A stretch of DNA of 64,000 nucleotides, from assembly GCA_934436435.1 (NCBI GenBank), contig CAKSAN010000006.1:1-64000 (forward strand), read 5' to 3'. Positions 8,598 to 17,249 of the stretch are shown here, one piece after another (within the stretch, counting starts at the first letter, position 1; every line of letters starts with the position of its first letter). The notes beneath the pieces were generated by a model. The model made no database searches. It was not told the origin of the DNA and saw only the letters and a program-made list of their open reading frames with translations. This stretch comes from an uncultured Acetatifactor sp. (GTDB lineage: Bacteria; Bacillota; Clostridia; Lachnospirales; Lachnospiraceae). The position numbers and the translations under genes were made by a program.

Positions 8598-9034
8598 TGG
8601 AAATGGAAGGAAGAGTGACAGAGAACGGGTGTATAGAGATTCCTATGACGGTACTGGATCAGACAGGGATCTGTACCGGTGATGCGATAAAACTGATTTA
8701 CATGGCAGAAGAGGAAGAAGTTAAGAGTGCGGCAAAAGAATTTTTGCTTGTGAGAAATGATCAGGATGTAGTGGAGGAACTGGCAAGGGAGCAGCGTGTG
8801 TCACTACAGATCCCGGAAGAACTGTTACAGGATGCAGGAATTTCGATGGATGCAGATCTTGACATTGTGTGCCAGAACGGTCGGATTGTCATTTTTTCAT
8901 CGGAACTTTTGAAAGAAATGGAGATCCCGGAAGAAGTTATGGAAATCTGTAATGAACTGGGAATCTCAGAAGATAAGATAAAGATCATATTGAATACTAC
9001 GGAAGGGGTATCGGATGAAAAAACAGGTACATAA
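8585..9034 (+). CDS. AbrB/SpoVT-like two-domain protein
   Basis: Probable transcriptional regulator with two swapped-hairpin halves. VTENGCIEIPMTVLDQTGICTGDAIKL near the start and VSLQIPEELLQDAGISMDADLDI in the middle share the 'I-P-x-x-hL-x-x-x-Gh-x-x-G/A-D' pattern of AbrB/MazE DNA-binding domains. I chose ATG 8585 because AAAGGAGAAAG lies directly upstream, within the 3' end of the methylase gene. The gene overlaps the next AbrB-type gene by 20 nt, so the pair is probably translated together. Confidence 0.6.
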   Translation: MLQLVEMEGRVTENGCIEIPMTVLDQTGICTGDAIKLIYMAEEEEVKSAAKEFLLVRNDQDVVEELAREQRVSLQIPEELLQDAGISMDADLDIVCQNGRIVIFSSELLKEMEIPEEVMEICNELGISEDKIKIILNTTEGVSDEKTGT

Positions 9035-9290
9035 GCTGTTGGATGAAAAAGGACGAATTCTGATTCCGAAGGAATTTCGTCAGATGACAGAAATGGAATG
9101 TGGAGACATTGTAAAGCTGTCTGTGAGTGGCGGAAAAATCATATTATCCAAAGTAGATATTGTAGAAATGGGAAGTCAGGATCCGGAGACCATGGAAGCC
9201 TATGTGAATGCCGCAGTAAAACAGTTGAACCCTGCAAAGCAAGTGGCACTTGCTGCAAGGATTTTGAAATTCGCACAACAGGAAACGTAG
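9015..9290 (+). CDS. AbrB-family transcriptional regulator
   Basis: Small (91 aa) swapped-hairpin DNA-binding protein. Residues 1-50 are a textbook AbrB domain: KLLDEKGRILIPKEFRQ, then ECGDIVKLSVSGGKIILSKVD. The C-terminal helix (residues 58-88) probably makes the oligomer. It may tune ICE gene expression with host growth phase, as AbrB does. It overlaps the preceding two-domain AbrB-like gene, which suggests a heteromeric pair or balanced synthesis. Confidence 0.85.
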   Translation: MKKQVHKLLDEKGRILIPKEFRQMTEMECGDIVKLSVSGGKIILSKVDIVEMGSQDPETMEAYVNAAVKQLNPAKQVALAARILKFAQQET

Positions 9291-9330
9291 AGCAGGAATA
9301 TTTTTCCAAACAGCGTGGTGGGGAGGACAG

Positions 9331-9858
9331 ATGAAGAGAATAGATATTGTGGATGGAATCCTGTATTACTATGGAAATCCGGCTGGCTGTGTCAGTGGCG
9401 AAACTGCTATCCTCGATACCATGTTTCAGAAAGAGGAACTGATTCGTTTTTTAACAGAAAAAGGGATAGAGAATCCGGTATTCCGTGGCGGCGTATATGA
9501 TCAACTATCGGAAGATAGTGGTACAGAAAAAACGATAACTATCGACAGAAAGGAACCAAAAAAATTCAGAATCTATCAACTGGGACAGAAGAGTCCTGTT
9601 ACGATGCGGTTTATCAGTCTGGCAGAGCGAAGGAAAAGAGGGTATGACAGACCGCATCGAGGGGAATATGTTCTGGTTCATGAAGAGGAGATCGAAAAAT
9701 TCAATCTGGAAGAAGTCTGGGAGAAATATGGACAGGCGGTTCCCGAAAACTTTGAGGGACATGCCTTGGCTATCTCGGACGTTATAGAGTTTGCGGATGG
9801 TGATGCCAGCCGCTTTTTCTATATAGACGCTGCCGGATATGAAGAAATTCAATTCTGA
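9331..9858 (+). CDS. YodL-domain protein
   Basis: Function unknown; YodL-like domains are found in Firmicutes mobile-element proteins. The domain covers roughly residues 75-172: KFRIYQLG, TMRFISLAERRKRGY, GEYVLVHEEE, LEEVWEKYG, then FEGHALAISDVIEF and FFYIDAAGYEEI. The first 70 residues (DGILYYYGNPAG, then FQKEELIRFLTEKGI) look like a separate short accessory region. RBS GGTGGGGAGG precedes the ATG. It is followed after 14 nt by the SpoVG-like gene. Confidence 0.7.
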   Translation: MKRIDIVDGILYYYGNPAGCVSGETAILDTMFQKEELIRFLTEKGIENPVFRGGVYDQLSEDSGTEKTITIDRKEPKKFRIYQLGQKSPVTMRFISLAERRKRGYDRPHRGEYVLVHEEEIEKFNLEEVWEKYGQAVPENFEGHALAISDVIEFADGDASRFFYIDAAGYEEIQF

Positions 9859-9872
9859 TAAGGAGGAAGATT

Positions 9873-10286
9873 ATGCCCAGAGAAAAGGCAACCCAACCCG
9901 GGGGAGAAAGCACAGAGAAAAGAGAACAGCCCAGTGAAGCACACAAGGAGGCAGCGCCGATGCAGCTTGAGGTGCGTATCCATTCGATCCGACCGAATGA
10001 CAGCATCAAGGGAACGGCATCTGTGAATATCAATGGAGCATTTGCTGTTCGGGGAATCAAGATCATCGAAGGAAGCAATGGACTGTTTGTATCCATGCCG
10101 AGCTATAAGGCTGGTAATGAATACAAGGATATTTGTTTCCCCATTACGCAGGAGTGCAGAAAGCAGCTTCATGATGCAGTAATAGGTGCTTACGAGCAGG
10201 CGATCGCACAAGGACAGGACACTGTAGCAAAGCATCACGAGATGCAGGCTCCCGAGGGGCAGGCAATCGAGATGAGTGGCATGTAA
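9873..10286 (+). CDS. SpoVG-like protein 1
   Basis: SpoVG family proteins bind nucleic acid and act as broad regulators in Firmicutes. The SpoVG core begins near residue 30: LEVRIHSIRPNDSIKGTAS, VNINGAFAVRGIKIIEG, GLFVSMPSYK, then DICFPITQECRKQLHDAV. This matches the SpoVG order of strand, loop and helix, with an added charged N-terminal tail of about 28 residues. RBS AAGGAGGAAG. A second SpoVG-like gene lies at 10650, on the other side of a pilin-like gene. Confidence 0.85.
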   Translation: MPREKATQPGGESTEKREQPSEAHKEAAPMQLEVRIHSIRPNDSIKGTASVNINGAFAVRGIKIIEGSNGLFVSMPSYKAGNEYKDICFPITQECRKQLHDAVIGAYEQAIAQGQDTVAKHHEMQAPEGQAIEMSGM

Positions 10287-10351
10287 CACAAACAAGCGAT
10301 AGTAACAGAAACCAATAAGAAGAAAATATCAAAAACAGGAGAAAAAAGAAT

Positions 10352-10582
10352 ATGGCAAAAATGATGAAGAAAGTAGCAAACGGAGTTAAGACAATGGCAG
10401 CGAGAGCAACTGGTCTTGTGAGAGACAAAAAGGGTGAGAACTATGTGGATACCGCAGTCAAAATTCTGATTGCAGTGGTTCTCGGAGCATTATTGTTGGC
10501 AGGTCTCTATGCTCTTTTCGGAGATGTGGTCATGCCCACGCTTACGCAGAGAGTTCAGGAAATGTTTAACTATGCGGGATAG
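10352..10582 (+). CDS. DUF6133 pilin-like membrane peptide
   Basis: A 76-residue protein with one hydrophobic helix (ILIAVVLGALLLAGLYALF, about residues 38-56) after a basic N-terminal region and the phrase KKGENYVDTAVK. The layout resembles Flp-type prepilins, which have a short basic leader, a G/E junction and then a hydrophobic helix. GEN at residues 27-29 is a plausible prepilin peptidase site for the TadV-like enzyme encoded 0.5 kb downstream. It is the best candidate for the major pilin of the Tad-type operon. The pilin role is inference. Confidence 0.65.
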   Translation: MAKMMKKVANGVKTMAARATGLVRDKKGENYVDTAVKILIAVVLGALLLAGLYALFGDVVMPTLTQRVQEMFNYAG

Positions 10583-10649
10583 GATGTTTCACAGACACGG
10601 AAAACAGTTACAGGATCGGACAATTCACGGAAAGAAAAGGAGAATATAG

Positions 10650-11045
10650 ATGCCCGGAGAAATGAATACCAACTTGAAGGTAGAAGATTTACAGATGGAT
10701 GTAATGATCACGGAGACATACCCCGGAAAAGGGGTACTGGCTCTCGCAAATGTTAAGATCGGAAACTTTGTGACCATCCGCAATGTCAGAATCAAAAAGG
10801 ATGATTACGGATTCACGGTTGCCATGCCTAAGACAAAGGGAAATGCAGCGGGACAGTACCAGGATACGGTGTACTTTGCAAACAGGGAAGCGAAGGAAAA
10901 ATTTGATCAGGTGGTACTGAAGGAATATGAGGACTATATCCACCAGCCCACAGCACTGGAAAGGAGAGAACAGGGCAGAGAGGAATGTGACGACTTGGAG
11001 GATATTGAACAGGAGGAAGATAACAGCATGAATATGGATCTGTAA
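10650..11045 (+). CDS. SpoVG-like protein 2
   Basis: Second SpoVG family member. The core reads MDVMITETYPGKGVLALANVK, then GNFVTIRNVRIKKDDYGFTVAMP, and ends DTVYFANREAKEKFDQVVL. The tail is acidic (EEDNSMNMDL). Together with the copy at 9873 it brackets the DUF6133 pilin-like gene. Its stop is one base from the start of the prepilin peptidase gene, so it is in the pilus operon. A regulatory role for the pilus block is inference. Confidence 0.8.
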   Translation: MPGEMNTNLKVEDLQMDVMITETYPGKGVLALANVKIGNFVTIRNVRIKKDDYGFTVAMPKTKGNAAGQYQDTVYFANREAKEKFDQVVLKEYEDYIHQPTALERREQGREECDDLEDIEQEEDNSMNMDL

Positions 11046-11046
11046 T

Positions 11047-11445
11047 ATGATCCGGCTGTTGTATTTCTTTATGGCTCTGTTTTCGGCGGCAGTCATAGAT
11101 CTGCAAAAGAGGATTGTCCCAAATTGGATGGTATGCCTGGTGGCACTGATTAGTATTGTGCCGCCGGGACGGCCCTGCCTTATGGGAATTCTGGCAGCCC
11201 TGCCGCTGTTCCTTGCAGGGATCACCATAGGAGGAATTGGTGGAGGAGATGTGAAACTGGTGGGAGCCTGCGGTCTGGTACTTGGCCTGTATCAGACTGT
11301 CATAGGATTGATTTTAGCACTGAGTCTGTTAATTCTGTGGCATATAGTGAGAACTGTAACTACCGGCAGAAAAGAAAAACAGGCGTATCCGTTGGTTCCG
11401 TTTCTTTTACTGGGAATGTTTATTAGTGTTTTGACAGGAGGATGA
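11047..11445 (+). CDS. tadV: Prepilin peptidase (A24, TadV/CpaA-like)
   Basis: Membrane aspartic protease that trims Tad/Flp prepilins. The two catalytic aspartates are present: D18 in AVIDLQKRIVPNW and D68 in GGIGGGDVKL. At 132 residues it is the short CpaA/TadV type without the N-methyltransferase domain, with about four membrane helices. It begins one base after the SpoVG-like stop and is followed by cpaB after 7 nt. Its likely substrates are the DUF6133 protein and the TadE/DUF4320-like pseudopilins of the same operon. Confidence 0.9.
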   Translation: MIRLLYFFMALFSAAVIDLQKRIVPNWMVCLVALISIVPPGRPCLMGILAALPLFLAGITIGGIGGGDVKLVGACGLVLGLYQTVIGLILALSLLILWHIVRTVTTGRKEKQAYPLVPFLLLGMFISVLTGG

Positions 11446-11452
11446 GAGAGCA

Positions 11453-12196
11453 ATGAAATTGTTGAAGAACCGTACTGTGCTAGGACTGCTTTGCATTGTG
11501 GCAGCCCTGCTTATCTGTTTTGTACTGACCCCGTTACTGAATGCCGGGATGTCGAAGAAGACAACCATTGTGCGTTTTACGGAGTATGTGAAGGCGGGAG
11601 AAGAAATCAAAAAAAGCATGCTGCAGGAGATCGAGGTGGGAGCCTATAATCTGCCGCCTGATGTATTAAGGAACATTACCGAAGCAGAGGGAAAATACCT
11701 GACGACGGATGTTTATGCGGGGGACTATCTTCTGGCAGAAAAGGTATCGGAGGAACCCGCTGCGGAAAATCAATATCTCTATCACTTAAACGGAGAGAAA
11801 CAGGCAATCTCTATTACCATCAGTTCTTTTGCGGAGGGACTGTCTGGCAAATTGAAGAGCGGAGATATTGTGTCGGTGATTGCCCCGGATTACCTTGGCA
11901 GTGGAGAAACAGTGATCCCGGCAGAATTAAAGTATGTGGAGGTCATTGCGGTGACGGCAAAGTCCGGTAACGATGCGAACACACAGGAGATGGAGGAAGA
12001 AAAGGAGTTACCTTCCACCGTTACGTTGCTTGTCCGGCCGGAACAGAGCAAACTGTTGGCAAGACTGGAAGCGGAAGGAGAAATCCATCTGTCACTGGTA
12101 TACAGAGGTGACAGGGAAAATGCAGCAAAGTTCGTAGAAGCGCAGGATCTTGTGCTAGAGGAAATGCAGCAGGAAAACGGGGAGGAAGAGTCTTGA
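11453..12196 (+). CDS. cpaB: CpaB/RcpC-like pilus assembly protein
   Basis: Periplasm-side (here extracytoplasmic) assembly factor of Tad pili. An N-terminal membrane anchor (residues 10-31) is followed by a SAF domain: TTIVRFTEYVKAGEEIKKSML, NLPPDVL, then GKYLTTDVYAGDYLLAEKV. The second half (GLSGKLKSGDIVSVIAPDY, TVTLLVRPEQSKLLARLEAEGEIHL split over several strands) is the RcpC/CpaB domain. Its stop overlaps the start of the TadZ-like gene, consistent with translational coupling. Confidence 0.85.
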   Translation: MKLLKNRTVLGLLCIVAALLICFVLTPLLNAGMSKKTTIVRFTEYVKAGEEIKKSMLQEIEVGAYNLPPDVLRNITEAEGKYLTTDVYAGDYLLAEKVSEEPAAENQYLYHLNGEKQAISITISSFAEGLSGKLKSGDIVSVIAPDYLGSGETVIPAELKYVEVIAVTAKSGNDANTQEMEEEKELPSTVTLLVRPEQSKLLARLEAEGEIHLSLVYRGDRENAAKFVEAQDLVLEEMQQENGEEES

Positions 12197-13002
12197 ACTT
12201 CATGAACAATTCTATATTCCAGAGAAACAAGGCATGTGAAAGAGAAGAAGAGAATCCGGAAGAGGGAGGGGTACTTGCTGTATGGGGAAGTCCCTCCAGC
12301 GGGAAAACCGTAGTATCCGTGAAACTGGCGGAACATCTGGCAAAGAAAAAAAGAAACGTTATCTTAATTCTTGCAGATATGATTACACCACCGCTGCCTT
12401 ACTTATGCGTTCCTTCAGATATGGAACAGGAGAGGTCACTTGGAAGTATTCTTGCAGCAGCACATGTGACAGAAAATCTGATAAAAAAGAACTGCATGTT
12501 CTATCGGAAGAGCGAACATCTGTCCATAATCGGAATGTTGAAAGGTGAGAATGTATTCACATATCCACCTTATGAAAAAGAGCAGGCAGAGGAACTGATC
12601 CGCCAGACAGCGCAGATTGCACCTTATGTCATTATAGACTGTACCAGTAACATTGCGTCGGATATTCTGTCTGCGGTGGCACTGATGGAAGCTGATACGG
12701 TACTGCGGCTTGTGGGGTGTGATCTGAAATCCATCAGTTATCTATCGTCCCAGCTTCCGATGCTTTCCGATCATAAGTGGGATGCCGATAAGCAGCTAAA
12801 GGTTGTATCCAATATCCGTAAACAGGATACCGGCAGTCATATGGAACAGATCCTCGGCAAAGTGGCATTCCAGATTCCCTACAGTAGTGAAGTAGAGGCA
12901 CAGTTTTTAGAGGGTGAACTGCTGGGAGAGCTTGGCCTAAAGGAAAGTCGGGCATTTCGCAGAGAAATTGAGATAATCAGCAGGGAGGTGTTCGGAGTAT
13001 GA
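12193..13002 (+). CDS. tadZ: TadZ/CpaE-like P-loop ATPase
   Basis: ParA/MinD-superfamily ATPase that positions Tad pilus machinery. The Walker A is GSPSSGKT at residues 32-39, in the context GVLAVWGSPSSGKTVVSVKLAEHL, followed by a typical VILILADM strand. The C-terminal half has YVIIDCTSN as Walker B-like strand and a KWDADKQLKVVSN segment. There is no receiver domain. The start is TTG 12193 with AGGAAGAG upstream; ATG 12202 is an alternative. It overlaps cpaB by 4 nt and the TadA gene by 4 nt. Confidence 0.8.
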   Translation: MNFMNNSIFQRNKACEREEENPEEGGVLAVWGSPSSGKTVVSVKLAEHLAKKKRNVILILADMITPPLPYLCVPSDMEQERSLGSILAAAHVTENLIKKNCMFYRKSEHLSIIGMLKGENVFTYPPYEKEQAEELIRQTAQIAPYVIIDCTSNIASDILSAVALMEADTVLRLVGCDLKSISYLSSQLPMLSDHKWDADKQLKVVSNIRKQDTGSHMEQILGKVAFQIPYSSEVEAQFLEGELLGELGLKESRAFRREIEIISREVFGV

Positions 13003-14354
13003 AAAACAATCAGAACCTGTTCTTCGCTCCGGAGGAAACGGGAAGATCATTTTCGGATGTCTTAAAAGAAGTACAGGAGTATATCTCCAGCAAATATTCT
13101 ACGCTTATGACAGAGAGCGGAAATGAGGAAGTAAAGCAGCAGATCAAACGGTATATTACAAAGTATATTTGTGATTACCGCATCACGGTGACAGGAAAAA
13201 CGCAGGAACAGTTGATCGATGAGCTTTACACAGAAATGGCAGAGTTTTCTTTCCTCACCAAGTATATCTTCGGAACCGGGATCGAAGAGATCGATATTAA
13301 CTCCTGGAGAGATATTGAAGTACAGTACAATGACGGCAGATGTGAAAAGCTGGAGGAACATTTTGAATCTCCGGATCATGCGGTCAATGTGATCAGGCGT
13401 ATGCTTCATGTGTCGGGAATGGTATTGGATAACGCTTCCCCGGCAGTACTGGGACATTTGAGCAAGAATATCCGAATTGCGGTATTGAAAACACCCCTTG
13501 TAGATGAGGATGTGGGAATTGCGGCATCCATCCGTATCGTCAATCCACAGAGCCTGAAAAAAGAAAACTTTGTGGAGAGCGGTACTGCAACAGAGGAGAT
13601 GCTGGATTTTCTGTCAGCGTGTCTGCGATATGGCATCAGTATCTGTGTGGCAGGAGCCACCAGCTCCGGAAAAACCACACTTGCGGGATGGCTCCTTACC
13701 ACGATACCGGATGGAAAGCGAATTTTTACCATTGAAAACGGCAGTAGAGAACTGGCACTTGTCAGAGAAAAGGAAGGAAAAGTGACCAATAGTGTCATTC
13801 ACACGCTGACAAGGTACAGTGAAAATGAGAAACAGAATATCGATCAGGATATGCTCTTAGATATGGCGCTACGTTTTAATCCGGAGATCATCTGTGTGGG
13901 AGAGATGCGGAGTTCAGAAGCATATACGGCACAGGAATCTGCCAGAACCGGACATACGGTACTGACTACCATCCATAGTAACAGTTGTGAATCCACTTAC
14001 AGCCGAATGCGGACACTGTGCAAGAGAAAATATGATATGGATGATGAGGTGCTGATGGATCTGGTGACAGAAGCCTTTCCTATTGTGGTGTTCACCAAGC
14101 AGCTTGAAAACCGCAAGAGGAAACTTATGGAGATCATGGAGTGTGAGATCACAGCAGACGGAAAGAGAAAGTATAACCCGCTGTATCGTTATGAAATCAC
14201 AGAGAACCGAATGGAAGGGGATCAGTTTATTATTAACGGCATTCATAAAAAGGTATGTGGAATTTCGGAAAGCCTCAAGAAAAGATTTTTAGAAAATGGC
14301 ATGCCGGTGGATGTATTAGAAAAAATTGAGAAAGGAGGCGGGAAAGCATGCTGA
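12999..14354 (+). CDS. tadA: TadA/CpaF secretion ATPase
   Basis: Hexameric ATPase that powers Tad pilus assembly. Walker A GATSSGKT at residues 219-226; ahead of it the CpaF N-terminal domain (FGTGIEEIDINSW). The Asp box (IFTIENGSREL) and Walker B (RFNPEIICVGEMRSSEA) and the His box (GHTVLTTIHSNS) follow in proper order. The C-terminal 90 residues are unusual in detail but collinear with the family. It sits between TadZ and TadB in tight overlap, so the operon order is the canonical one. Confidence 0.93.
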   Translation: MKNNQNLFFAPEETGRSFSDVLKEVQEYISSKYSTLMTESGNEEVKQQIKRYITKYICDYRITVTGKTQEQLIDELYTEMAEFSFLTKYIFGTGIEEIDINSWRDIEVQYNDGRCEKLEEHFESPDHAVNVIRRMLHVSGMVLDNASPAVLGHLSKNIRIAVLKTPLVDEDVGIAASIRIVNPQSLKKENFVESGTATEEMLDFLSACLRYGISICVAGATSSGKTTLAGWLLTTIPDGKRIFTIENGSRELALVREKEGKVTNSVIHTLTRYSENEKQNIDQDMLLDMALRFNPEIICVGEMRSSEAYTAQESARTGHTVLTTIHSNSCESTYSRMRTLCKRKYDMDDEVLMDLVTEAFPIVVFTKQLENRKRKLMEIMECEITADGKRKYNPLYRYEITENRMEGDQFIINGIHKKVCGISESLKKRFLENGMPVDVLEKIEKGGGKAC

Positions 14355-15277
14355 CTTTACAGATGATTGCCTGCATCGGAATGATTGTGGGAGCATTTCT
14401 GCTGCTTGGCATCCGGCTAAATGACTTTACAGGGAACATTTTCCGGAAGCTTTTGAACACCCCCCGGGGAATCAGGGAAGAGATACTGGAAGAGACAAAG
14501 CAGAAGAAAAAGTCTTATTTACGCAGAGAAATAGAAGAAGTACAGAAGATCCTGCATACCACAGGCAGGGAAAATTTTTTCCCGATGCTGTGTACAATCT
14601 CCCTGCTTCTGTTTGCAGCTGGAGCGTTTACGGCGGTAATGCTGGAAAATGTGTTCCTGATTCCGGTACTGGCTGGTGGGTTTCTGTTCCTCCCTTTCTG
14701 GTATGTGAAACTGACTGCCTCGCATTTCAAAAAGGATGTATCGGCGGAACTGGAGACCGCCTTATCGATCATCACCACAGCATACCTGCGCAGCGAAGAC
14801 ATTCTGACTTCGATAGAAGAAAACCTTGCGTATCTGAATCCGCCGGTGAAAAATGTGTTTGCAGATTTTGTGGCAAGGGTACGCCTGATAGACCCGGATC
14901 TGGAGGTGGCACTGGACGTGTTAAAAGAAACAATGGAAAACGAGGTGTTTCAGGAATGGGTGGATGCCATGAAAGCGTGTTTGTATGATCGGTCACTTAA
15001 GACCACGCTGACATCGATTGTTGCAAAATTATCGGATATGCGTATTGTAAATGCAGAATTGGAATATCTGGTAGTAGAGCCGAGAAAAGAATTTATTACC
15101 ATGGTGGTACTGGCGGTGGGGAATATTCCACTGCTATATTTTCTGAATCCATCCTGGTACGATACGCTCATGCATACCATCGCAGGACAGATTATGCTGG
15201 CAGTTACCGGCCTCGTCATTTTTATTTCTGCAGCATGCGTCATAAAACTGACGAAACCGATTGAATATCGGACATAA
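14348..15277 (+). CDS. tadB: TadB-like type II secretion F-domain protein
   Basis: Inner platform protein of the Tad pilus. A membrane helix at about 5-22 is followed by a cytoplasmic segment, then a helix pair near residues 80-115 and the T2SSF domain (ELETALSIITTAYLRSEDI, VFQEWVDAMKACLYDRSL). Two more helices close the protein (about 245-300). It overlaps tadA by 7 nt and precedes tadC by 14 nt. Confidence 0.8.
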   Translation: MLTLQMIACIGMIVGAFLLLGIRLNDFTGNIFRKLLNTPRGIREEILEETKQKKKSYLRREIEEVQKILHTTGRENFFPMLCTISLLLFAAGAFTAVMLENVFLIPVLAGGFLFLPFWYVKLTASHFKKDVSAELETALSIITTAYLRSEDILTSIEENLAYLNPPVKNVFADFVARVRLIDPDLEVALDVLKETMENEVFQEWVDAMKACLYDRSLKTTLTSIVAKLSDMRIVNAELEYLVVEPRKEFITMVVLAVGNIPLLYFLNPSWYDTLMHTIAGQIMLAVTGLVIFISAACVIKLTKPIEYRT

Positions 15278-15291
15278 GAGGAGGAATAGAA

Positions 15292-16164
15292 ATGAAAATC
15301 ATACTGTTGTTTGTATTTATTCTGACAGCATGCGGTCTGTTCCTTTTGCTGTCCGGATTTTTAAGACTGCCTACGCTGCGGAGCGGCAGGGCAATGGTGC
15401 GGGCCGGAAAAAAAGAAAAGAAACTGCAAAAGGTACTGGATACCTTTTACATGGACGGGGCGGTATATCTTGGAAAATACATAGGCATGAATGTCTATAA
15501 GAAGAACCGGATGCAGAATGTATTAAACGCCGCGGGATTTAAAATGTCGCCGGAAACCTATATGGCATATGCTTATTTGAAGGCGGGAAGTGTTTTTTTA
15601 CTGATTCTTCCGGCACTGTATTTTTTCCCGCTACTGGCTATTTTCCTCGTTCTGTTAGGAGTTATGGTCTACTATAAGGAAACGGGAAAAGCAGAGGAAG
15701 TATTAAAGGAAAAGAGAGAGCAGATCGAGGGAGAACTGTACCGTTTTGTGTCTACGATATCTCAGGAACTGAAAAACAGCAGGGATGTATTATCCATGCT
15801 GGAACATTATAAGGGAAATGCAGGAGAAGATTTCCGGAGAGAACTGGATATCGTGTGTGCGGATATGCGTTCCGGCAGCTATGAAGCAGCACTTACCCGC
15901 TTCGAGGCAAGAATGAATTCACCACAGCTATCAGATGTGGTCAGGGGACTGATCGGCGTATTGCGGGGAGATGATGGAGCCATGTACTTCCAGATGCTCA
16001 CTCATGACTTCAAGCAGGCAGAACTACAGAGATTAAAAGCAAAGGCAGCAAAGATTCCACCCAAAATCCGTGCTTTTTCATTTGCTATGCTGTTGTGTTT
16101 TCTGGCAACCTATTTTGCCATCATTGGATATGAAATCATAAAGTCCATGGGAACACTGTTCTGA
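15292..16164 (+). CDS. tadC: TadC-like type II secretion F-domain protein
   Basis: Partner platform protein of TadB. Membrane segments lie at about 1-22, 93-127 and 262-287; between them is the T2SSF helical bundle (GELYRFVSTISQELKNSRDVLSML, SPQLSDVVRGLIGVLRGDDG). RBS GAGGAGG. As with TadB, the family assignment rests on helix layout plus operon position rather than a single catalytic motif. Confidence 0.8.
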   Translation: MKIILLFVFILTACGLFLLLSGFLRLPTLRSGRAMVRAGKKEKKLQKVLDTFYMDGAVYLGKYIGMNVYKKNRMQNVLNAAGFKMSPETYMAYAYLKAGSVFLLILPALYFFPLLAIFLVLLGVMVYYKETGKAEEVLKEKREQIEGELYRFVSTISQELKNSRDVLSMLEHYKGNAGEDFRRELDIVCADMRSGSYEAALTRFEARMNSPQLSDVVRGLIGVLRGDDGAMYFQMLTHDFKQAELQRLKAKAAKIPPKIRAFSFAMLLCFLATYFAIIGYEIIKSMGTLF

Positions 16165-16187
16165 TAAAAGCACAGGAAGGAGAAAAA

Positions 16188-16592
16188 ATGAAGCGGGTTT
16201 GGAAAATTATGAGAGACAAAAAAGGGGAGGGATATATTGATGCGGCGGTTGTTGTGTTCTGTGTAATGTTTGTCATCGCCCTTGGGGTCAGGGTATTTCC
16301 TGTGTTTATCACGAAACTCCAGCTTGATAATTTTGCAGATGAACTGGTGAGAGAAGCAGAAATCAGTGGCCGCATAGGATATGAAACAACTGCAAGACAG
16401 AGGACACTGGAGGAGAAAATGGGGATCCACCCGACAGTAAGCTGGTCCAGACAGGGGAAGATTCCTTTGAATGAGGAAGTCACAGTGACACTGATCCTGC
16501 AAAAAGATCTGGGACTGTTTGGGAGGCTTGGTTCTTTTCCGGTTACCATGAGAGCCAGAGCATCGGGAAAAAGTGAGGTATACTGGAAGTGA
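16188..16592 (+). CDS. DUF4320 / TadE-like pseudopilin
   Basis: Likely minor pilin or pseudopilin. Residues 1-15 are basic, GEGYIDAAVVVFCVMFVIALG (residues 13 on) is the prepilin-like junction plus hydrophobic helix, and the rest is a small extracytoplasmic domain ending SGKSEVYWK. The phrase KKGEGYIDAA closely echoes KKGENYVDTA of the DUF6133 protein, so both probably share the same prepilin peptidase. It overlaps the next gene by 4 nt. Confidence 0.75.
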   Translation: MKRVWKIMRDKKGEGYIDAAVVVFCVMFVIALGVRVFPVFITKLQLDNFADELVREAEISGRIGYETTARQRTLEEKMGIHPTVSWSRQGKIPLNEEVTVTLILQKDLGLFGRLGSFPVTMRARASGKSEVYWK

Positions 16593-17137
16593 GAAAACAT
16601 GATCAGAGAGTAAGAAAACTGTTAGGGGGACAGGAAGGAAGCATGGCTCCGCTGGCGGTGGCTGCAGCAATCGCCATGCTGATTATAATTCTCGGTGTTT
16701 CAGAGTATATGCGTCTTGTGATTACAGCGGCAGGGGTAAAGGATGCCCTGGAATCTGCGGCTATTGCGGTGGTAAATGATAATTATAATGAAGTATATCA
16801 CGGAGTCAGGGAAGGATATGCCGCAGGGTATGAGCCGGATGATACAGGATTTATGGAATCCCTGGATTATGGGGATGTTTACGGCAGAATGTGTTCTCTG
16901 CTGGGACTTGAAGAAGACGGAGATGGCTGCGTGCGCCGTAATACAGCAGGCAGACTGGAATATCGGATAAAAAATCTGACTGTGAATGTTCATAATACAG
17001 CGCTGGCATCACCGGGAGGAACTTATTATGTGGAGGCAGGACTTACCATAGAAACGCCGGTATGTTTTGGAGGAAAGATTGTGTCAAATCTGTCCATTCC
17101 ACTGAGAGTAAGGGCGGCTTACCGGGAGAAATTTTAG
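16589..17137 (+). CDS. TadE/TadG-like pseudopilin
   Basis: Second minor-pilin-like protein, 182 residues, GTG start overlapping the previous stop. GGQEGSMAPLAVAAAIAMLIII shows a G/S junction and hydrophobic helix around residues 13-34, typical of TadE/TadG ('G-x-x-h-x-x-h-A'). The remainder is an extracytoplasmic domain with an RLEYRIKNLTVNVHNTAL segment. It ends the contiguous pilus operon proper; the next gene follows after 112 nt. Confidence 0.7.
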   Translation: MRKHDQRVRKLLGGQEGSMAPLAVAAAIAMLIIILGVSEYMRLVITAAGVKDALESAAIAVVNDNYNEVYHGVREGYAAGYEPDDTGFMESLDYGDVYGRMCSLLGLEEDGDGCVRRNTAGRLEYRIKNLTVNVHNTALASPGGTYYVEAGLTIETPVCFGGKIVSNLSIPLRVRAAYREKF

Positions 17138-17249
17138 TAAAATATTACAGATATCGTGATTGTTTATACATTCTCATAGACTTTTCAAAAGTTTTATGAT
17201 AGCGTGTGAACTACGACAGATAAACGGAAAACAAAAAGGAGGGTATGCC

